Source: DASVTR01 sp036382855
GTDB taxonomy: Bacteria; Acidobacteriota; Blastocatellia; Pyrinomonadales; Pyrinomonadaceae
Direction: 5' to 3'
Assembly (NCBI GenBank): GCA_036382855.1
Contig: DASVPO010000012.1
Coordinates: 307,768 to 371,767, forward strand
DNA: 64,000 nucleotides
In this document: positions 8,690 to 17,425 of the stretch, in pieces
How the letters are laid out: the number at the start of each line of letters is the position of its first letter
Position numbering within the stretch: the stretch's first letter is position 1
Notes under the pieces: model-generated
What the model saw: the letters and a program-made list of their open reading frames with translations, nothing else
Databases searched by the model: none
What the model was told of the DNA's origin: nothing
Translations under genes and position numbers: made by a program

Positions 8690-9310
8690 ATGAATCTCGT
8701 GCACATTGTAGGGCTGGCGCTTGGCGCTGCGTGGACATCCGGCATCAACCTGTATGCGACCGTTGCGGCGCTCGGATTGTTGCAGCACTTCGGCCTCGCG
8801 CAGTTGCCCGGCGGCCTGCACGTCCTTGATAACTGGATTATCATCGGCGTGGCTCTCTTTATGTACGTTGTCGAGTTTGTCGCAGACAAGATTCCTTACG
8901 TTGACACGGTGTGGGACGCGGTTCACACGTTCATACGCGTCCCGGCGGGCGCGGTGATTGCTTTTTCAGCGACGGCCGGTATGAACCCGACCGTTCAAGT
9001 GCTGGCGCTGCTGCTTGGCGGTGGCCTTGCGCTTTCAACTCACGGCACGAAGGCGACCGTCAGGGCGGCGGCCAACACCAGCCCCGAGCCCGTTACAAAC
9101 TGGACGCTCTCAATCATAGAGGATGTCGTCGCTATCGGCGCGTCCGTCCTGATGGTCGTCAATCCCGTAGTAATACTCGTCGTCATCGCCGTCTTTCTTT
9201 TGATTCTCGCGTGGATACTACCGAAGGTTGTGCGCCGACTGCGCCGCATGATAGCGTCGGCACGCGCTTTCTTCGGCGGCCAACGGATCGCAGGCGACGC
9301 GCGCAGATAA
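8690..9310 (+). CDS. DUF4126 family integral membrane protein
   Basis: Membrane protein of unknown function. The 206 residues contain about five hydrophobic segments (for example IVGLALGAAWTSGINLYATV and MVVNPVVILVVIAVFLLILA) and a basic C-terminal tail. The N-terminal half, with ASGINLY-like and VEFVADKIPYVDTVWD motifs, matches what I know of the DUF4126 family, whose members often contain that VADKIP-D-xWD segment. No catalytic motif is visible. It follows the response regulator by 111 bp on the same strand. Confidence 0.7.
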   Translation: MNLVHIVGLALGAAWTSGINLYATVAALGLLQHFGLAQLPGGLHVLDNWIIIGVALFMYVVEFVADKIPYVDTVWDAVHTFIRVPAGAVIAFSATAGMNPTVQVLALLLGGGLALSTHGTKATVRAAANTSPEPVTNWTLSIIEDVVAIGASVLMVVNPVVILVVIAVFLLILAWILPKVVRRLRRMIASARAFFGGQRIAGDARR

Positions 9311-9414
9311 AGACGGGCGCGCTTTTTGTGCAGCCCGCCGCTCTTTCGAGTTACTTGATTTGAACCGGGAAGGCAGGCAAGCGTCAGACACACATTTTCA
9401 TGTTAAGGATTCAC

Positions 9415-9960
9415 ATGCGTCGAACAATTTTCGCTCTTATTTGCGGCTCGCTGCTCCTGAGCTTCGCCGCGTGCTCGAAGTCGGAGCAGGCTAACAAGAA
9501 CGCTTCATCAAACGCATCAAACTCTGCTTCGCCCGCGACTGCGACGAAGACGCCGCCCGCCAACATCGTCATAGCGGGCGCAACGCCTGTGCAGATAACA
9601 CCGGGCGGCGCGGCAGAGGCCGTCGTGCTCGTCAATATCTCCGAAGGCTATCACATCAACGCCAATCCGGCGTCGGCTAAATTCCTGATTGCGACAACGC
9701 TCGAAGTCGAAAAGGGCGAAGGCATTCGCCCGGGCGAGCCACAGTATCCGCCGTCTGTGACGAAGAAATTTCCGTTCAGCCCGGACCCGCTGGCCGTTTA
9801 CGAAGGCGAGGCGACAATCAAGGTACAACTCAAGGCTGCGACCGACACACGAAAGGGTGAGCATACACTGCGCGCCAAGTTGCGCGTCCAGCCCTGCGAC
9901 GACCAGACGTGCTATCCACCGCGCGATATTGAGACTTCGATTCCCGTCAACGTCAACTAA
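9415..9960 (+). CDS. Lipoprotein with DsbD N-terminal-like (thiol-disulfide) domain
   Basis: Probably an envelope lipoprotein. The start at the ATG at 9415 gives a short signal peptide ending in the lipobox LSFAAC, followed by an Asn/Ser/Ala-rich linker. The globular part (about residues 45-180) ends with QPCDDQTCYPP, the cysteine pair and context typical of the N-terminal immunoglobulin-like domain of DsbD, which accepts electrons and reduces periplasmic partners. No membrane electron-transfer domain is present, so it is a stand-alone domain. The redox partner is not in the window. Confidence 0.7.
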   Translation: MRRTIFALICGSLLLSFAACSKSEQANKNASSNASNSASPATATKTPPANIVIAGATPVQITPGGAAEAVVLVNISEGYHINANPASAKFLIATTLEVEKGEGIRPGEPQYPPSVTKKFPFSPDPLAVYEGEATIKVQLKAATDTRKGEHTLRAKLRVQPCDDQTCYPPRDIETSIPVNVN

Positions 9961-10023
9961 GAGCGCGCCGCATCACTTGAACAACCGTAAAGGCAACAGC
10001 AAACGTTGGCCCAAACATCAAAT

Positions 10024-10085
10024 GCCCTTCTGCGGGCGCGAGTTGAGCTTGGCCGTGCGCTCGCAGGGGCAGCGCTCTTTTTGAG
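10024..10085 (+). terminator. Terminator after the lipoprotein gene
   Basis: Arms around TGCCCTTCTGCGGGCGC (10023-10039) and GCGCTCGCAGGGGCA (10057-10071) pair imperfectly. They are followed by GCGCTCTTTTTGAG. It lies 60 bp after the stop at 9960. Confidence 0.6.
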
Positions 10086-10091
10086 TTGATA

Positions 10092-10322
10092 ATGGAACGT
10101 CTGTGGCTCATTGTCGCAACGCTGTGCCTGATTGCCGCCGCTCTCTTTCTGTGGCGCGCGCAGGTCAACGAAGCCTATATGAACGCGGCTTTCGTCGCCG
10201 CATCGCTCGGCGTCGTCGCATGGTTTCTGCGCCTCCGCACGCAACTGCGAAAGACGATTCCGCGCGACGAGGACGTGCCAACAAGCGAGACGGAGGAGAC
10301 AGACAATCAAGATGAGGATTAA
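10092..10322 (+). CDS. Small membrane protein
   Basis: Function not known. 76 residues from the ATG at 10092; a TTG two codons upstream is possible. There are two hydrophobic segments (LWLIVATLCLIAAALFLW and MNAAFVAASLGVVAWFL) with a strongly acidic C-terminal tail. The last codons overlap the start of the next gene (ATG at 10312), so the two are probably translationally coupled. Confidence 0.6.
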   Translation: MERLWLIVATLCLIAAALFLWRAQVNEAYMNAAFVAASLGVVAWFLRLRTQLRKTIPRDEDVPTSETEETDNQDED

Positions 10323-10866
10323 AGCTTACACGATTACTCTAACTGTTTGCGCGCTTCTGGCCGCGCTTGCGCTTCCCGCTCAGGCAGCGCGAACTGTGCA
10401 GGCTGAAGCGGAAGTGCGCGGCCTTGCGCAGCAAATTTTCCAGCAACTTAAAGCCGGCGACTACGACTCGCTCTACGATACGCTGCCGACGGCTCAACAG
10501 CGACGCATCTCGCGCGAGCGTTTCAAGCGTGCGCTCGCGCGTTCGCGTGATGCATATGAACTGGACAGGCTGGAGGTCGGTACGGTGCGAACGAGCGGCG
10601 ACCTGGCGGTCGTAGATACCGTGATGTACGGGCGCGTGCTGCGTCCTATTCAAAGCGAAGGCAAGATAGTCGCGCAGCAGTATCTGGTGCGTGAGGAAGG
10701 AAGATGGCGCGTCGCGACCGGCGACCGCGCGACGGTTCAAAAATTTCTCGCCGCCAATCCAACCTTCGCGCGAAAATTCCCTATTCGCAGCCCGCGCATC
10801 TACGTCAGGCGCGAAGGGCGCTGGGTGGATGTCAGTTCGCTCAGTATGCCGCGCCGCAGAACGTAA
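10312..10866 (+). CDS. Secreted protein of unknown function
   Basis: 184 residues with a signal peptide (hydrophobic core ITLTVCALLAALALPAQA). The mature part starts with a helix and FQQLKAGDYDSLYDTLP, which resembles DUF3887/NTF2-like domains often found in secreted proteins, followed by a beta-rich part (VVDTVMYGRVL, VAQQYLVREEGRWRV). The C-terminus is Arg-rich. It overlaps the preceding small membrane protein gene by 11 bp. It is not a recognised enzyme; the NTF2-like reading is an inference from pattern only. Confidence 0.6.
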   Translation: MRIKAYTITLTVCALLAALALPAQAARTVQAEAEVRGLAQQIFQQLKAGDYDSLYDTLPTAQQRRISRERFKRALARSRDAYELDRLEVGTVRTSGDLAVVDTVMYGRVLRPIQSEGKIVAQQYLVREEGRWRVATGDRATVQKFLAANPTFARKFPIRSPRIYVRREGRWVDVSSLSMPRRRT

Positions 10867-10891
10867 GGCAGTGGTGAAAAGTAAAATTGCA

Positions 10892-10937
10892 GAAGGGCGG
10901 AAACGCTGGATGCGAATTTCCGCCCTTCAGTTTTTAA
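10892..10937 (+). terminator. Rho-independent terminator
   Basis: A perfect 12-bp inverted repeat (GAAGGGCGGAAA at 10892-10903, TTTCCGCCCTTC at 10917-10928) is followed by AGTTTTTAATAA. It ends the 10092-10866 operon and also separates it from the convergent gene at 10965. Confidence 0.85.
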
Positions 10938-10964
10938 TAAAGCTTATGCAGTAGGGTTTGACCC

Positions 10965-11237
10965 TTATAGCAAATCCGCGAAAGAGAGTTGCAGGTTGTC
11001 CGTCTCGGATTCCGTTTGATGGCGAGGTGTGCGCGAGCGATGTGTGCCGTCGAGAGCGTCGCGAACGGATGGAAGATGAAAGCGTATGAGCCGCGACGTG
11101 AGACGAATGGAAGGAATGCGCCCCGCCTGCGCGAGGCGGCGCACGGTTGATTCGCTGACCTGCAAAACGTGGGCCAACTGTCGCGCCGTCAAAAATTCCT
11201 CGCGCTGCTCATTCTTCTGGGGTGTGTCGTCGCTCAC
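10965..11237 (-). CDS. Excisionase/MerR-type helix-turn-helix protein
   Basis: Small DNA-binding protein of 90 residues. Residues 14-62 form a winged helix typical of the excisionase-type HTH family: FLTARQLAHVLQVSESTVRRL, then a GRIPSIRLTSRLIRF wing. The C-terminal 30 residues are polar and probably disordered. No integrase or phage gene is nearby, so it is more likely a small transcription regulator than a recombination factor. It lies just downstream of a carboxypeptidase-regulatory-domain protein gene on the same strand (26 bp gap). Confidence 0.75.
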   Translation of the reverse strand: MSDDTPQKNEQREEFLTARQLAHVLQVSESTVRRLAQAGRIPSIRLTSRLIRFHLPSVRDALDGTHRSRTPRHQTESETDNLQLSFADLL

Positions 11238-11263
11238 AATGTATTTTCACCCCGCGCCTGTTT

Positions 11264-11917
11264 TTATCTGGTGAGAGGCGGCAGCGAGACGGCCGTCCTG
11301 TAAATCGCAGGGCCATCAACGTTGACTACGTCGCCGCGCACCGTTTCTCCGCCGCGCGCCTTCGCAACGATTCTATACTTCGCAGCATCAGGCGAGACGC
11401 GAAACTTAACCTCGCCCGTCTCTCCCGAAGAGATGCTCTCGGCAATCTTCTTCTCCGAGCCGTCCGCTTCGACGCGGTACAACTCGACGCGCACGCCCGG
11501 CGCGCTCCGCCCCGAAGCCGAAAAGACGCTGCCGCGAACAATCGCAATCGAAGCATCGTCAACGGCCAAGACAAGCCGCTCAAGCTCACGCACTTTGCCC
11601 GCGCGTACCTGTTCATTCTCAAGCGTGCCCGTGCCAAGACCTGCCTTACGGAAAGTCAAACCGTAAGCGCCGGGCTTCAGTCCCTCAATCAGAAACTCGC
11701 CTTTGCGATTGGTCTCGACGCGCTTCAACTCTCGATTATCCTGACGAACGATGATGGTGACGCCCGCGACCGAAGAGCCATTTTCCGCGCGTACTTTGCC
11801 TTTGAATCCGCCCGTCGTCTTGTCCTGCGCGTAGCCCGCGCCGCCGAAGCTCAGCAACACAAGCGCAACGGCCGTCATCCATTTTCCCGGAATTATCTCT
11901 CTTGCTTTCATCGTCAT
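11264..11917 (-). CDS. Secreted carboxypeptidase-regulatory-like (Ig-fold) domain protein
   Basis: Start at the ATG at 11917 (MTMKAREII) gives a signal peptide with the core VALVLLSFGGAGYAQ. Residues about 33-110 match the carboxypeptidase regulatory-like / CnaB-type beta-sandwich: GGFKGKVRAENGSSVAGVTI, then TNRKGEFLIEGLKPGAYGLTF. A second beta-rich repeat follows (RGSVFSASGRSAPGVRVEL). Such domains occur in secreted or TonB-linked surface proteins of Acidobacteriota. No enzyme residues are visible. Confidence 0.7.
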   Translation of the reverse strand: MTMKAREIIPGKWMTAVALVLLSFGGAGYAQDKTTGGFKGKVRAENGSSVAGVTIIVRQDNRELKRVETNRKGEFLIEGLKPGAYGLTFRKAGLGTGTLENEQVRAGKVRELERLVLAVDDASIAIVRGSVFSASGRSAPGVRVELYRVEADGSEKKIAESISSGETGEVKFRVSPDAAKYRIVAKARGGETVRGDVVNVDGPAIYRTAVSLPPLTR

Positions 11918-12168
11918 CGTTAACCTATCAGGATTCTCTATTGCCTGCACGCCTCAACCAGTGTCAGGCATTATAACATGCGGCTAAAAAGATTAGAGCG
12001 TCTGTTTATGGGGAAAGGCGAACGAACAGTTGATGCACGCCAAAGCCGTCCGTGTTGCCCGCCCGCTTGCCTTCACTCTTAACCGCCTCGCACAGAATAA
12101 CTGACGAACAACTCGCCTTCGCTCTGGTCAAAAGGGTCGCGAGTTCTGTAAAGTTGGCCTGAAGATTT

Positions 12169-13263
12169 ATGACAGACACGAGCAAGACAGTGGTGCTTCG
12201 TCCGTGCGGCTTCCGGCGGCTGTTCGTTTGCGCGTTTATTTTCAGTCTGCTCTTCATGCTTTTTCCACCCTTCGCCAGCGGCCAGCAAACACAGGAAGCG
12301 ACGCGCCCGCGACGCGTTACAACCACCGCCACCCCTCAACCTCCTGCTCAGGAAGACGACGACGAAGACGTTCTGCGCATTGATACCGATTTGGTGTCTG
12401 TGGATGTGATGGTGACGGATGAAGAGGGGCGGCCCGTTCGCGGCCTCAATGCTGAACAATTCAAGCTCTACGAAGACGACACAGAGCGGCCCATCTCATT
12501 CTTCAACGTGCAAAAGAGGGGCGGCGATTTGCGCCCCATCGCCGTCGTCTTCGCGCTCGACGTATCGGGCAGCATGACCGTTGAGGAAATACAGCGCTTG
12601 CGCGCGGCCCTGCAAATCTTCTCGCAAAGGCTTTCGGAATATCCTTCGCTGTTTGCCGTGATGGCGTTTGGAATGGAGGTCAAGACGATACAGGGCTTCA
12701 CCAATGACCCGCAGAAACTGGACCGCGCGCTCGAACGCCTCACACGCGAGCCGAGCGGTCTCTCCACACACACCTACGACGCTGTTGATGATGCGATTAG
12801 ATTGCTGGTCAGAAAAGCTCCGCGCACGCGCGAGCGGCGTTTGATGAAGCGGGCCGTCGTGGTCGTCACAGACGGTTTTCCTGTCGGGGATACTGTGGAG
12901 GCGCGTACCGTCATCGAGCGCGCCAACGCGGCCGACGTGAGCATCTACACGGTGACGCTGCCCTCTTTTTCGCGCGTCATGGCCTCGGCCGAAAGAAGAC
13001 CGCTGCCGACGCCCCTGGATGTCAGTGGGTTGGTGGAGAAGACGGGCGGTACGAACATCTATGCGACCGACAAGGATTTCGCGACACTCTTTCGCGCGCT
13101 CGCCGAAGAGGTCACGTCCACTTACGTGCTCGCCTTCTATCCGCCCGAAGAGAACAGGCGCGACGGCCGCTTTCACACCATCCGCGTTGAAGGGCCGCCC
13201 GGCTTCAAACTACGGCAAAGCCGACCCGGATACAAAAACAGCAGCAAGAACAGTGATAAGTAA
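12169..13263 (+). CDS. VWFA domain secreted protein
   Basis: Acidobacterial VWFA-related protein of 364 residues with a signal peptide or anchor (FVCAFIFSLLFMLFPPFASG). An N-terminal segment with DTDLVSVDVMVTDEEGRPVRGL precedes the von Willebrand factor A domain. The metal-ion-dependent adhesion site is intact: FALDVSGSMT (DxSxS), later a conserved Thr in the THTYDAVDDA region and VVVTDGFPVGD. The C-terminus (VLAFYPPEENRRDGRFHTIRV) is the typical end of this family. Binding partner is unknown. Confidence 0.85.
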   Translation: MTDTSKTVVLRPCGFRRLFVCAFIFSLLFMLFPPFASGQQTQEATRPRRVTTTATPQPPAQEDDDEDVLRIDTDLVSVDVMVTDEEGRPVRGLNAEQFKLYEDDTERPISFFNVQKRGGDLRPIAVVFALDVSGSMTVEEIQRLRAALQIFSQRLSEYPSLFAVMAFGMEVKTIQGFTNDPQKLDRALERLTREPSGLSTHTYDAVDDAIRLLVRKAPRTRERRLMKRAVVVVTDGFPVGDTVEARTVIERANAADVSIYTVTLPSFSRVMASAERRPLPTPLDVSGLVEKTGGTNIYATDKDFATLFRALAEEVTSTYVLAFYPPEENRRDGRFHTIRVEGPPGFKLRQSRPGYKNSSKNSDK

Positions 13264-13264
13264 T

Positions 13265-13333
13265 GAGTGATGAGTAACGAGTGATAAGAAGTTTGCTTTA
13301 ACTCATCACTCTTACTCATCGCTCGTCGCTGTT
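13265..13333. repeat. Inverted repeat of GATGAGT-type words between convergent genes
   Basis: One arm reads GAGTGATGAGTAACGAGTGAT, the other ACTCATCACTCTTACTCATC, separated by about 17 bases. The arms are built from near-tandem 7-8 nt words and can pair. It separates the convergent VWFA and LysW-like genes and may act as a bidirectional terminator. Confidence 0.6.
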
Positions 13334-13334
13334 C

Positions 13335-13520
13335 TTAGTATTCGTCCTCGTCATCGTCATCACTAAGTTCTTCTTCTTCAACGATGTCTAATTCGACGGG
13401 GTCCAGGCCAACGACTTCCAACTCAGACCCGCACTCATCACACGCGACTAAATCGCCCTTGTCGGCATCCGTATCCACGTGGACATCAGCATCACATTCA
13501 GGACATGTTCCGGTCGGCAC
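13335..13520 (-). CDS. LysW-like acidic zinc-ribbon protein
   Basis: 61 residues. Two CxxC pairs (CPECDADV and CDECGSEL) form a zinc ribbon followed by EVVGLDPVELDIVEEEE, which closely resembles the amino-group carrier protein LysW of alpha-aminoadipate lysine and arginine synthesis. In LysW the terminal EDWGE provides the glutamate to which the substrate is attached; here the end is DDDDEDEY, without a terminal glutamate. The GTG start at 13520 has a strong GGAGG box 9 bases upstream. No LysX, LysZ or LysY gene is adjacent. It may be a carrier homologue with another job. Confidence 0.7.
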   Translation of the reverse strand: MPTGTCPECDADVHVDTDADKGDLVACDECGSELEVVGLDPVELDIVEEEELSDDDDEDEY

Positions 13521-13756
13521 TTGTCTATTCCTCCAGCGTTAGATGGTTTGACGGCAGTGGCGCACCCTTCCTAAAACCTGTCGGGAGAGACCCCACCTTG
13601 TTATTTGTTTGAGACGCCGACAATCTAACCGCGCGCGCCGGATTTTGCAACCTTCTTTTTCGCGAAAAATTTGGCGGCCACCCGCGCGCTCATTATCGTG
13701 GTAAGCTAAGGTCTGAGACGGACGACGAGAGTCTGTAGAGGGACAGTTCAAAACTG

Positions 13757-14221
13757 ATGGACGAGAAAAGCCTGCAAGAAAAGTTTGCGCCGCGCAACGC
13801 CTGCTTCGGCTGCGGCCCGGCCAACGAGCGCGGCCTGCGCATACGCAGTTTCGCGAAAGGCAGCGAGGTCATCGCCTCATGGCAGCCCGAACCACACCAC
13901 GAAGCCTTTCCCGGCATGCTCAACGGCGGCATCATCGGCACGCTCCTCGATTGCCATTCAAACTGGACGGCCGCCTTTCACCTGATGAATCGCAACCAAC
14001 TACAAACTCCGCCCTGCACCGTGACGGCCGATTACGCAATCAAGCTGCTGCGACCGACTCCCACCGATGAAGCAATCACGCTCGCGGCCAGAGTCGTCGA
14101 ATCAACGGATGAGAGGGCAACCGTCGAAGCGGAGTTAACGGCGAAAGGCAAAGTCTGCGCGACCTGCCGCGGCACGTTCGTCGCCGTCAAGCCCGGCCAT
14201 CCGGCTTACCATCGCTGGTGA
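13757..14221 (+). CDS. PaaI-family hotdog thioesterase
   Basis: 154 residues with a single hotdog fold. The N-terminus carries CFGCGPANERGLRI, the family hallmark preceding the hotdog helix; the segment FPGMLNGGIIGTLLDCHSNWTA holds the conserved Gly-Gly and the acidic residue (Asp) of the acyl-CoA thioesterase active site. The TVTADYAIKLLRPTP strand and the C-terminal GTFVAVKPGHPA follow. Probably hydrolyses an acyl-CoA. The stop overlaps a possible GTG of the downstream dipeptidase gene. Confidence 0.8.
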   Translation: MDEKSLQEKFAPRNACFGCGPANERGLRIRSFAKGSEVIASWQPEPHHEAFPGMLNGGIIGTLLDCHSNWTAAFHLMNRNQLQTPPCTVTADYAIKLLRPTPTDEAITLAARVVESTDERATVEAELTAKGKVCATCRGTFVAVKPGHPAYHRW

Positions 14222-14262
14222 GCGATGGCGGCCGCAAGTGGAAAGTCATGTCAGAGAAAGCT

Positions 14263-14985
14263 ATGTCACAGAAAAGGCTCCTGCTGCTCAGCAATTCTTC
14301 AAACTACGGCGAAGAATATCTGGCCTACCCGCGCGACGCCGTTAAGGATTTTCTGGGAGACACGATAAAAAGCTTGCTCTTCGTCCCCTTCGCGGGCGTG
14401 CGTTTTTCTTATGACGACTATGCGGCGAAAGTCGGAGAGCGCTTCTCCGAGTGGGGCTACAAGCTCAACTCCCTGCACAAAAACTCTGACTCAACGCAAG
14501 CCCTGAGCGAGGCGGAAGCAATCGTTGTCGGCGGCGGCAATACCTTTCAACTGCTGCACAGCCTTTACCAGTACGGTTTGATTGAAGCCATTCGCACACG
14601 CGTCGAAAATGGCCTGCCCTACATAGGATGGAGCGCCGGAGCGAATCTCGCCTGCCCGACGATAAAGACCACCAATGACATGCCCATCGTCGAGCCGCAA
14701 AGCCTGAAGGCTCTCGGCCTCGTTCCCTTCCAGATCAATCCACACTACACGGACGCCACCCTCGCAGGACACAACGGAGAAACGCGCGCCGAACGCCTCG
14801 CGGAATTCATCGAAGTCAACCCGGACACCTACGTCGTGGGCTTGCGCGAAGGCAGCATCCTCAGAATCGAAGGCTCAAACATCAAACTTCTCGGCAGCAA
14901 GCCGGCAACCATCTTCCGCAAAGGGCAGGAAGCGCGCGATTACCCGCCTGAAGAATCCCTACAGTTTTTGCTCTCCGAGTCTTAA
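14263..14985 (+). CDS. pepE: Alpha-aspartyl dipeptidase (peptidase E)
   Basis: Cytoplasmic serine peptidase of family S51 that cleaves Asp-X dipeptides. The start at 14263 (MSQKRLLLLSNSS) matches the family N-terminus; upstream in-frame ATG 14248 and GTG 14218 are less likely. The nucleophile elbow GWSAGANLAC contains the catalytic serine, preceded by the VVGGGNTFQLLH loop and followed by INPHYTDA with the conserved histidine. 240 residues, the usual length. It is 41 bp after the thioesterase gene and probably co-transcribed. Confidence 0.9.
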   Translation: MSQKRLLLLSNSSNYGEEYLAYPRDAVKDFLGDTIKSLLFVPFAGVRFSYDDYAAKVGERFSEWGYKLNSLHKNSDSTQALSEAEAIVVGGGNTFQLLHSLYQYGLIEAIRTRVENGLPYIGWSAGANLACPTIKTTNDMPIVEPQSLKALGLVPFQINPHYTDATLAGHNGETRAERLAEFIEVNPDTYVVGLREGSILRIEGSNIKLLGSKPATIFRKGQEARDYPPEESLQFLLSES

Positions 14986-15002
14986 TAATGAAAGTTAAAA
15001 TA

Positions 15003-15776
15003 TCACTGCCTTAGGATGGCGGCCAGCAAATCGAGACGCTTGCGCGCAGCTTCGGCTTCGGCGCTGTTCGGATAGCGGCGCAGGATTTCGCGCCACGCCG
15101 CGCCGTCGTAGTGAAACTGTTTCTTTGAGCGGTCGAAGACGAAAGAGATGCCCTGACGGTTATACCTGTCGAGCCCTGTGTAGTTGAGAAAGTAGCTGTA
15201 ATCGGGAGCGCCGCCGGCCTTCATTTCGCCCGCGTCGAGTCGCCTTGAGGCGTCGCGCGAAAGTCGGCTTGCGGCCTCTTCAGCGGCCTCTGCGTAGAGC
15301 AGCAAGACCGTTGGACGCAGAGGAGACTTCGGGAACAACTCAAGAAAGATGTGTGCACGGGCTAAGCGGTCAAAATCTTCCGAGCCGCGAATCAGGCGCA
15401 GCAGCCTTTCGTCGTCATCCTTGCGCGCAGTGGAGACGACAGCCTCGCTCTGCACCCAGCCGCCCGTTCTTCTCGTCAGCATCACACGATAAAACGTGAT
15501 GTCATCGCTCGCGCGGCGGCTGCCCATAATGGAGAGCCTGCGCCCGCGACTCATGCGTTGCAAGAGTCGCGCGGATAATTCCGGCGATTCGCGAAGCGCA
15601 GCCAATCTTTCGTCAACAACCACTGCACGCTGTCCGCCCGCCGGCGCAGCAGAACGACGCTCTGCTACGGCAGTACGACGTTGTTGGCCCACTGCCTGAG
15701 CGGCAAACACATGACAGCAGACGAGAGACAGCAAGAAAAGAGTTGAGAGCCTTGTGTCTAGAGAGTGGCGAATCAT
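15003..15776 (-). CDS. Secreted protein with bacterial SH3-like domain
   Basis: Function unknown. The ATG at 15776 (MIRHSLDTRLSTL) starts a signal peptide (LFLLSLVCCHVFAAQAV). Residues about 45-110 have the pattern of a bacterial SH3 domain: LAALRESPELSARLLQRMSRG, then FYRVMLTRRTGGWVQSEAV. The rest is helical, with a tail of Arg/Ala-rich helices similar to sel1/TPR ends (YPNSAEAEAARKRLDLLA). It probably binds cell-wall or protein partners in the periplasm. It is 90 bp from the ruvC gene. Confidence 0.65.
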   Translation of the reverse strand: MIRHSLDTRLSTLFLLSLVCCHVFAAQAVGQQRRTAVAERRSAAPAGGQRAVVVDERLAALRESPELSARLLQRMSRGRRLSIMGSRRASDDITFYRVMLTRRTGGWVQSEAVVSTARKDDDERLLRLIRGSEDFDRLARAHIFLELFPKSPLRPTVLLLYAEAAEEAASRLSRDASRRLDAGEMKAGGAPDYSYFLNYTGLDRYNRQGISFVFDRSKKQFHYDGAAWREILRRYPNSAEAEAARKRLDLLAAILRQ

Positions 15777-15852
15777 CGCGAACGTCTCCTGATTGAAAGA
15801 TGAGGTACACAAAAAGGTGACACGCTCGCGCTGGATGGCCGCGCGAGGGAAC

Positions 15853-16413
15853 TTAACGGGGGGCGCGGCGACGAGTGGTCGCAGGCGATACGGAGGAGGC
15901 CAACGTCACGCGCGGTGGCTGTGCCGCGAGGATACGCTGTTGAGAGCCTGCGTGATGAAAATGGCAGATGGCGATAGCGAGCGCGTCTGCCGCGTCGTGT
16001 GGCTGCGGAGCGGCGGCCATCGAGAGCAGCACGCGCACCATCTCCTGCACTTGATGCTTTTCGGCGTTACCGTAGCCGACGACCGTTTGCTTGATAAGGC
16101 GCGGGCTATATTCGTAAATCTCCAGCCGCGCACGCTCGGCCGCAAGGAGCGCCACGCCGCGCACCTGCCCGAGTTTTAACGCGACCTTGACATTGGTCGC
16201 ATAGAAAGCCTCTTCGATAGAGAAAGCGTCGGGCGTGTGGCGCGCGATGACGGCTTCGATGCCGTCGCTGATTTTCAGCAGCCGCGCCGGAAATCTCTCG
16301 CGCGGGCTGGCCTTAACCGTCCCGTATTCGACGAGACGGTAGCGGCGGCCATCGCCCTCTACGACGCCCCAGCCCGTCGTCTCGCTGCCCGGATCAATGC
16401 CTAAGACTCGCAC
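15853..16413 (-). CDS. ruvC: Crossover junction endodeoxyribonuclease RuvC
   Basis: Holliday junction resolvase that works with RuvAB in recombination. 186 residues. The first catalytic acidic residue is in MRVLGIDPGSETTGWG (Asp7); further carboxylates lie in SIEEAFYATN and in the C-terminal HDAADALAIAICH. The C-terminus is about 15 residues longer than usual and basic. It is downstream of the YebC gene (275 bp away) on the same strand, a common association. Confidence 0.95.
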   Translation of the reverse strand: MRVLGIDPGSETTGWGVVEGDGRRYRLVEYGTVKASPRERFPARLLKISDGIEAVIARHTPDAFSIEEAFYATNVKVALKLGQVRGVALLAAERARLEIYEYSPRLIKQTVVGYGNAEKHQVQEMVRVLLSMAAAPQPHDAADALAIAICHFHHAGSQQRILAAQPPRVTLASSVSPATTRRRAPR

Positions 16414-16687
16414 GTCTTTCCTCTCGCCCTAAAAAAGCGGCCCTACTCGAAAGCCCCGCGCCAATCCCTTTTATCCGAGCGGCGCGGAGCATAGCACATA
16501 AAAATTCAGTTGATTCCGAGAATTTCCGAGAGATGAAAAAACTCGCTGCTGCAAGCAGTCAACTTAAAAATCCTGCACGATTAATTGCTAACAATTCAGT
16601 CGTTAACATCGGTTCACCGGCCCGTTGAAGCGACGAATTAAGAGCCGCCGTGTCATCCTTCTTGTCTCGTTGCTTCCGCAGAGCTTT

Positions 16688-17425
16688 TCATGCCATGTCG
16701 GCTTCGCTGATGTCGAAGTTGGCGGAGACTTTCTGCACATCGTCGTGGTCTTCGAGGGCTTCCATCAGCTTGAGCATCTGCTTTGCTTCGTTGCCTTCAA
16801 GCTTCTTGTATTCCTTCGGAACCATCTCGACTTCGGCCACCTGCGGTTCGATGCCTGCCTTCTTCACGGCGTCTAGAACGGTGTCGAAGCTATCGGGCGC
16901 AGTGATAATCTCGTAGTTGTCCACGTCGTCGCGCAGGTCTTCAGCGCCCGCTTCCGTGACTATCTCAAAGAGTTCGTCTTCCGACTTGGCCGCTTTCTCG
17001 ACGACGATGTAGCCCTTCTTCTCGAAAATCCAGCCGACAGCGCCGGAGGTCGCGAGGTTGCCGCCGTTTTTTGAGAAGAGGTGTCGTATTTCCGCGACGG
17101 TGCGATTGCGGTTGTCCGTCATCGAATCAACCATGATTGCCACACCGCCCGGCCCATACCCCTCGTAGGTAATCTCCTCGTAGTTGACGCCTTCGAGTTC
17201 GCCCGTGCCGCGTTTGGTGGCGCGGTCAATAGTGTCGTTTGGCATGTTGGCGGCCTTGGCGTCGGAGATTGCCTTGCGCAGGCGCGCGTTTGCGCCGGGG
17301 TCGCCGCCGCCCGTGCGCGCCGCAACAGTGATTTCCTTAATCAGTTTGGTAAAGACTTTGCCGCGCTTGGCATCGAGCGCGCCTTTCTTGTGTTTGATAG
17401 TATGCCACTTCGAGTGTCCAGACAT
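16688..17425 (-). CDS. YebC/PmpR family regulatory/translation factor
   Basis: 245 residues with the family signature SGHSKWHTIKHKKGALDAKRG at the N-terminus (first residues shown in part), then ITVAARTGGGDPGANARLR and the TYEGYGPGGVAI and NRTVAEIRHLF motifs. Members bind DNA as regulators, and recent work on relatives links them to translation of proline-rich stretches. The gene is next to ruvC, as in many genomes. Nothing odd is seen. Confidence 0.95.
   Translation of the reverse strand: MSGHSKWHTIKHKKGALDAKRGKVFTKLIKEITVAARTGGGDPGANARLRKAISDAKAANMPNDTIDRATKRGTGELEGVNYEEITYEGYGPGGVAIMVDSMTDNRNRTVAEIRHLFSKNGGNLATSGAVGWIFEKKGYIVVEKAAKSEDELFEIVTEAGAEDLRDDVDNYEIITAPDSFDTVLDAVKKAGIEPQVAEVEMVPKEYKKLEGNEAKQMLKLMEALEDHDDVQKVSANFDISEADMA

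Noticed and set aside
10965..11237. Excisionase of a prophage
   Set aside because: No integrase or other phage gene is nearby; excisionase-type HTH folds are common in chromosomal regulators.
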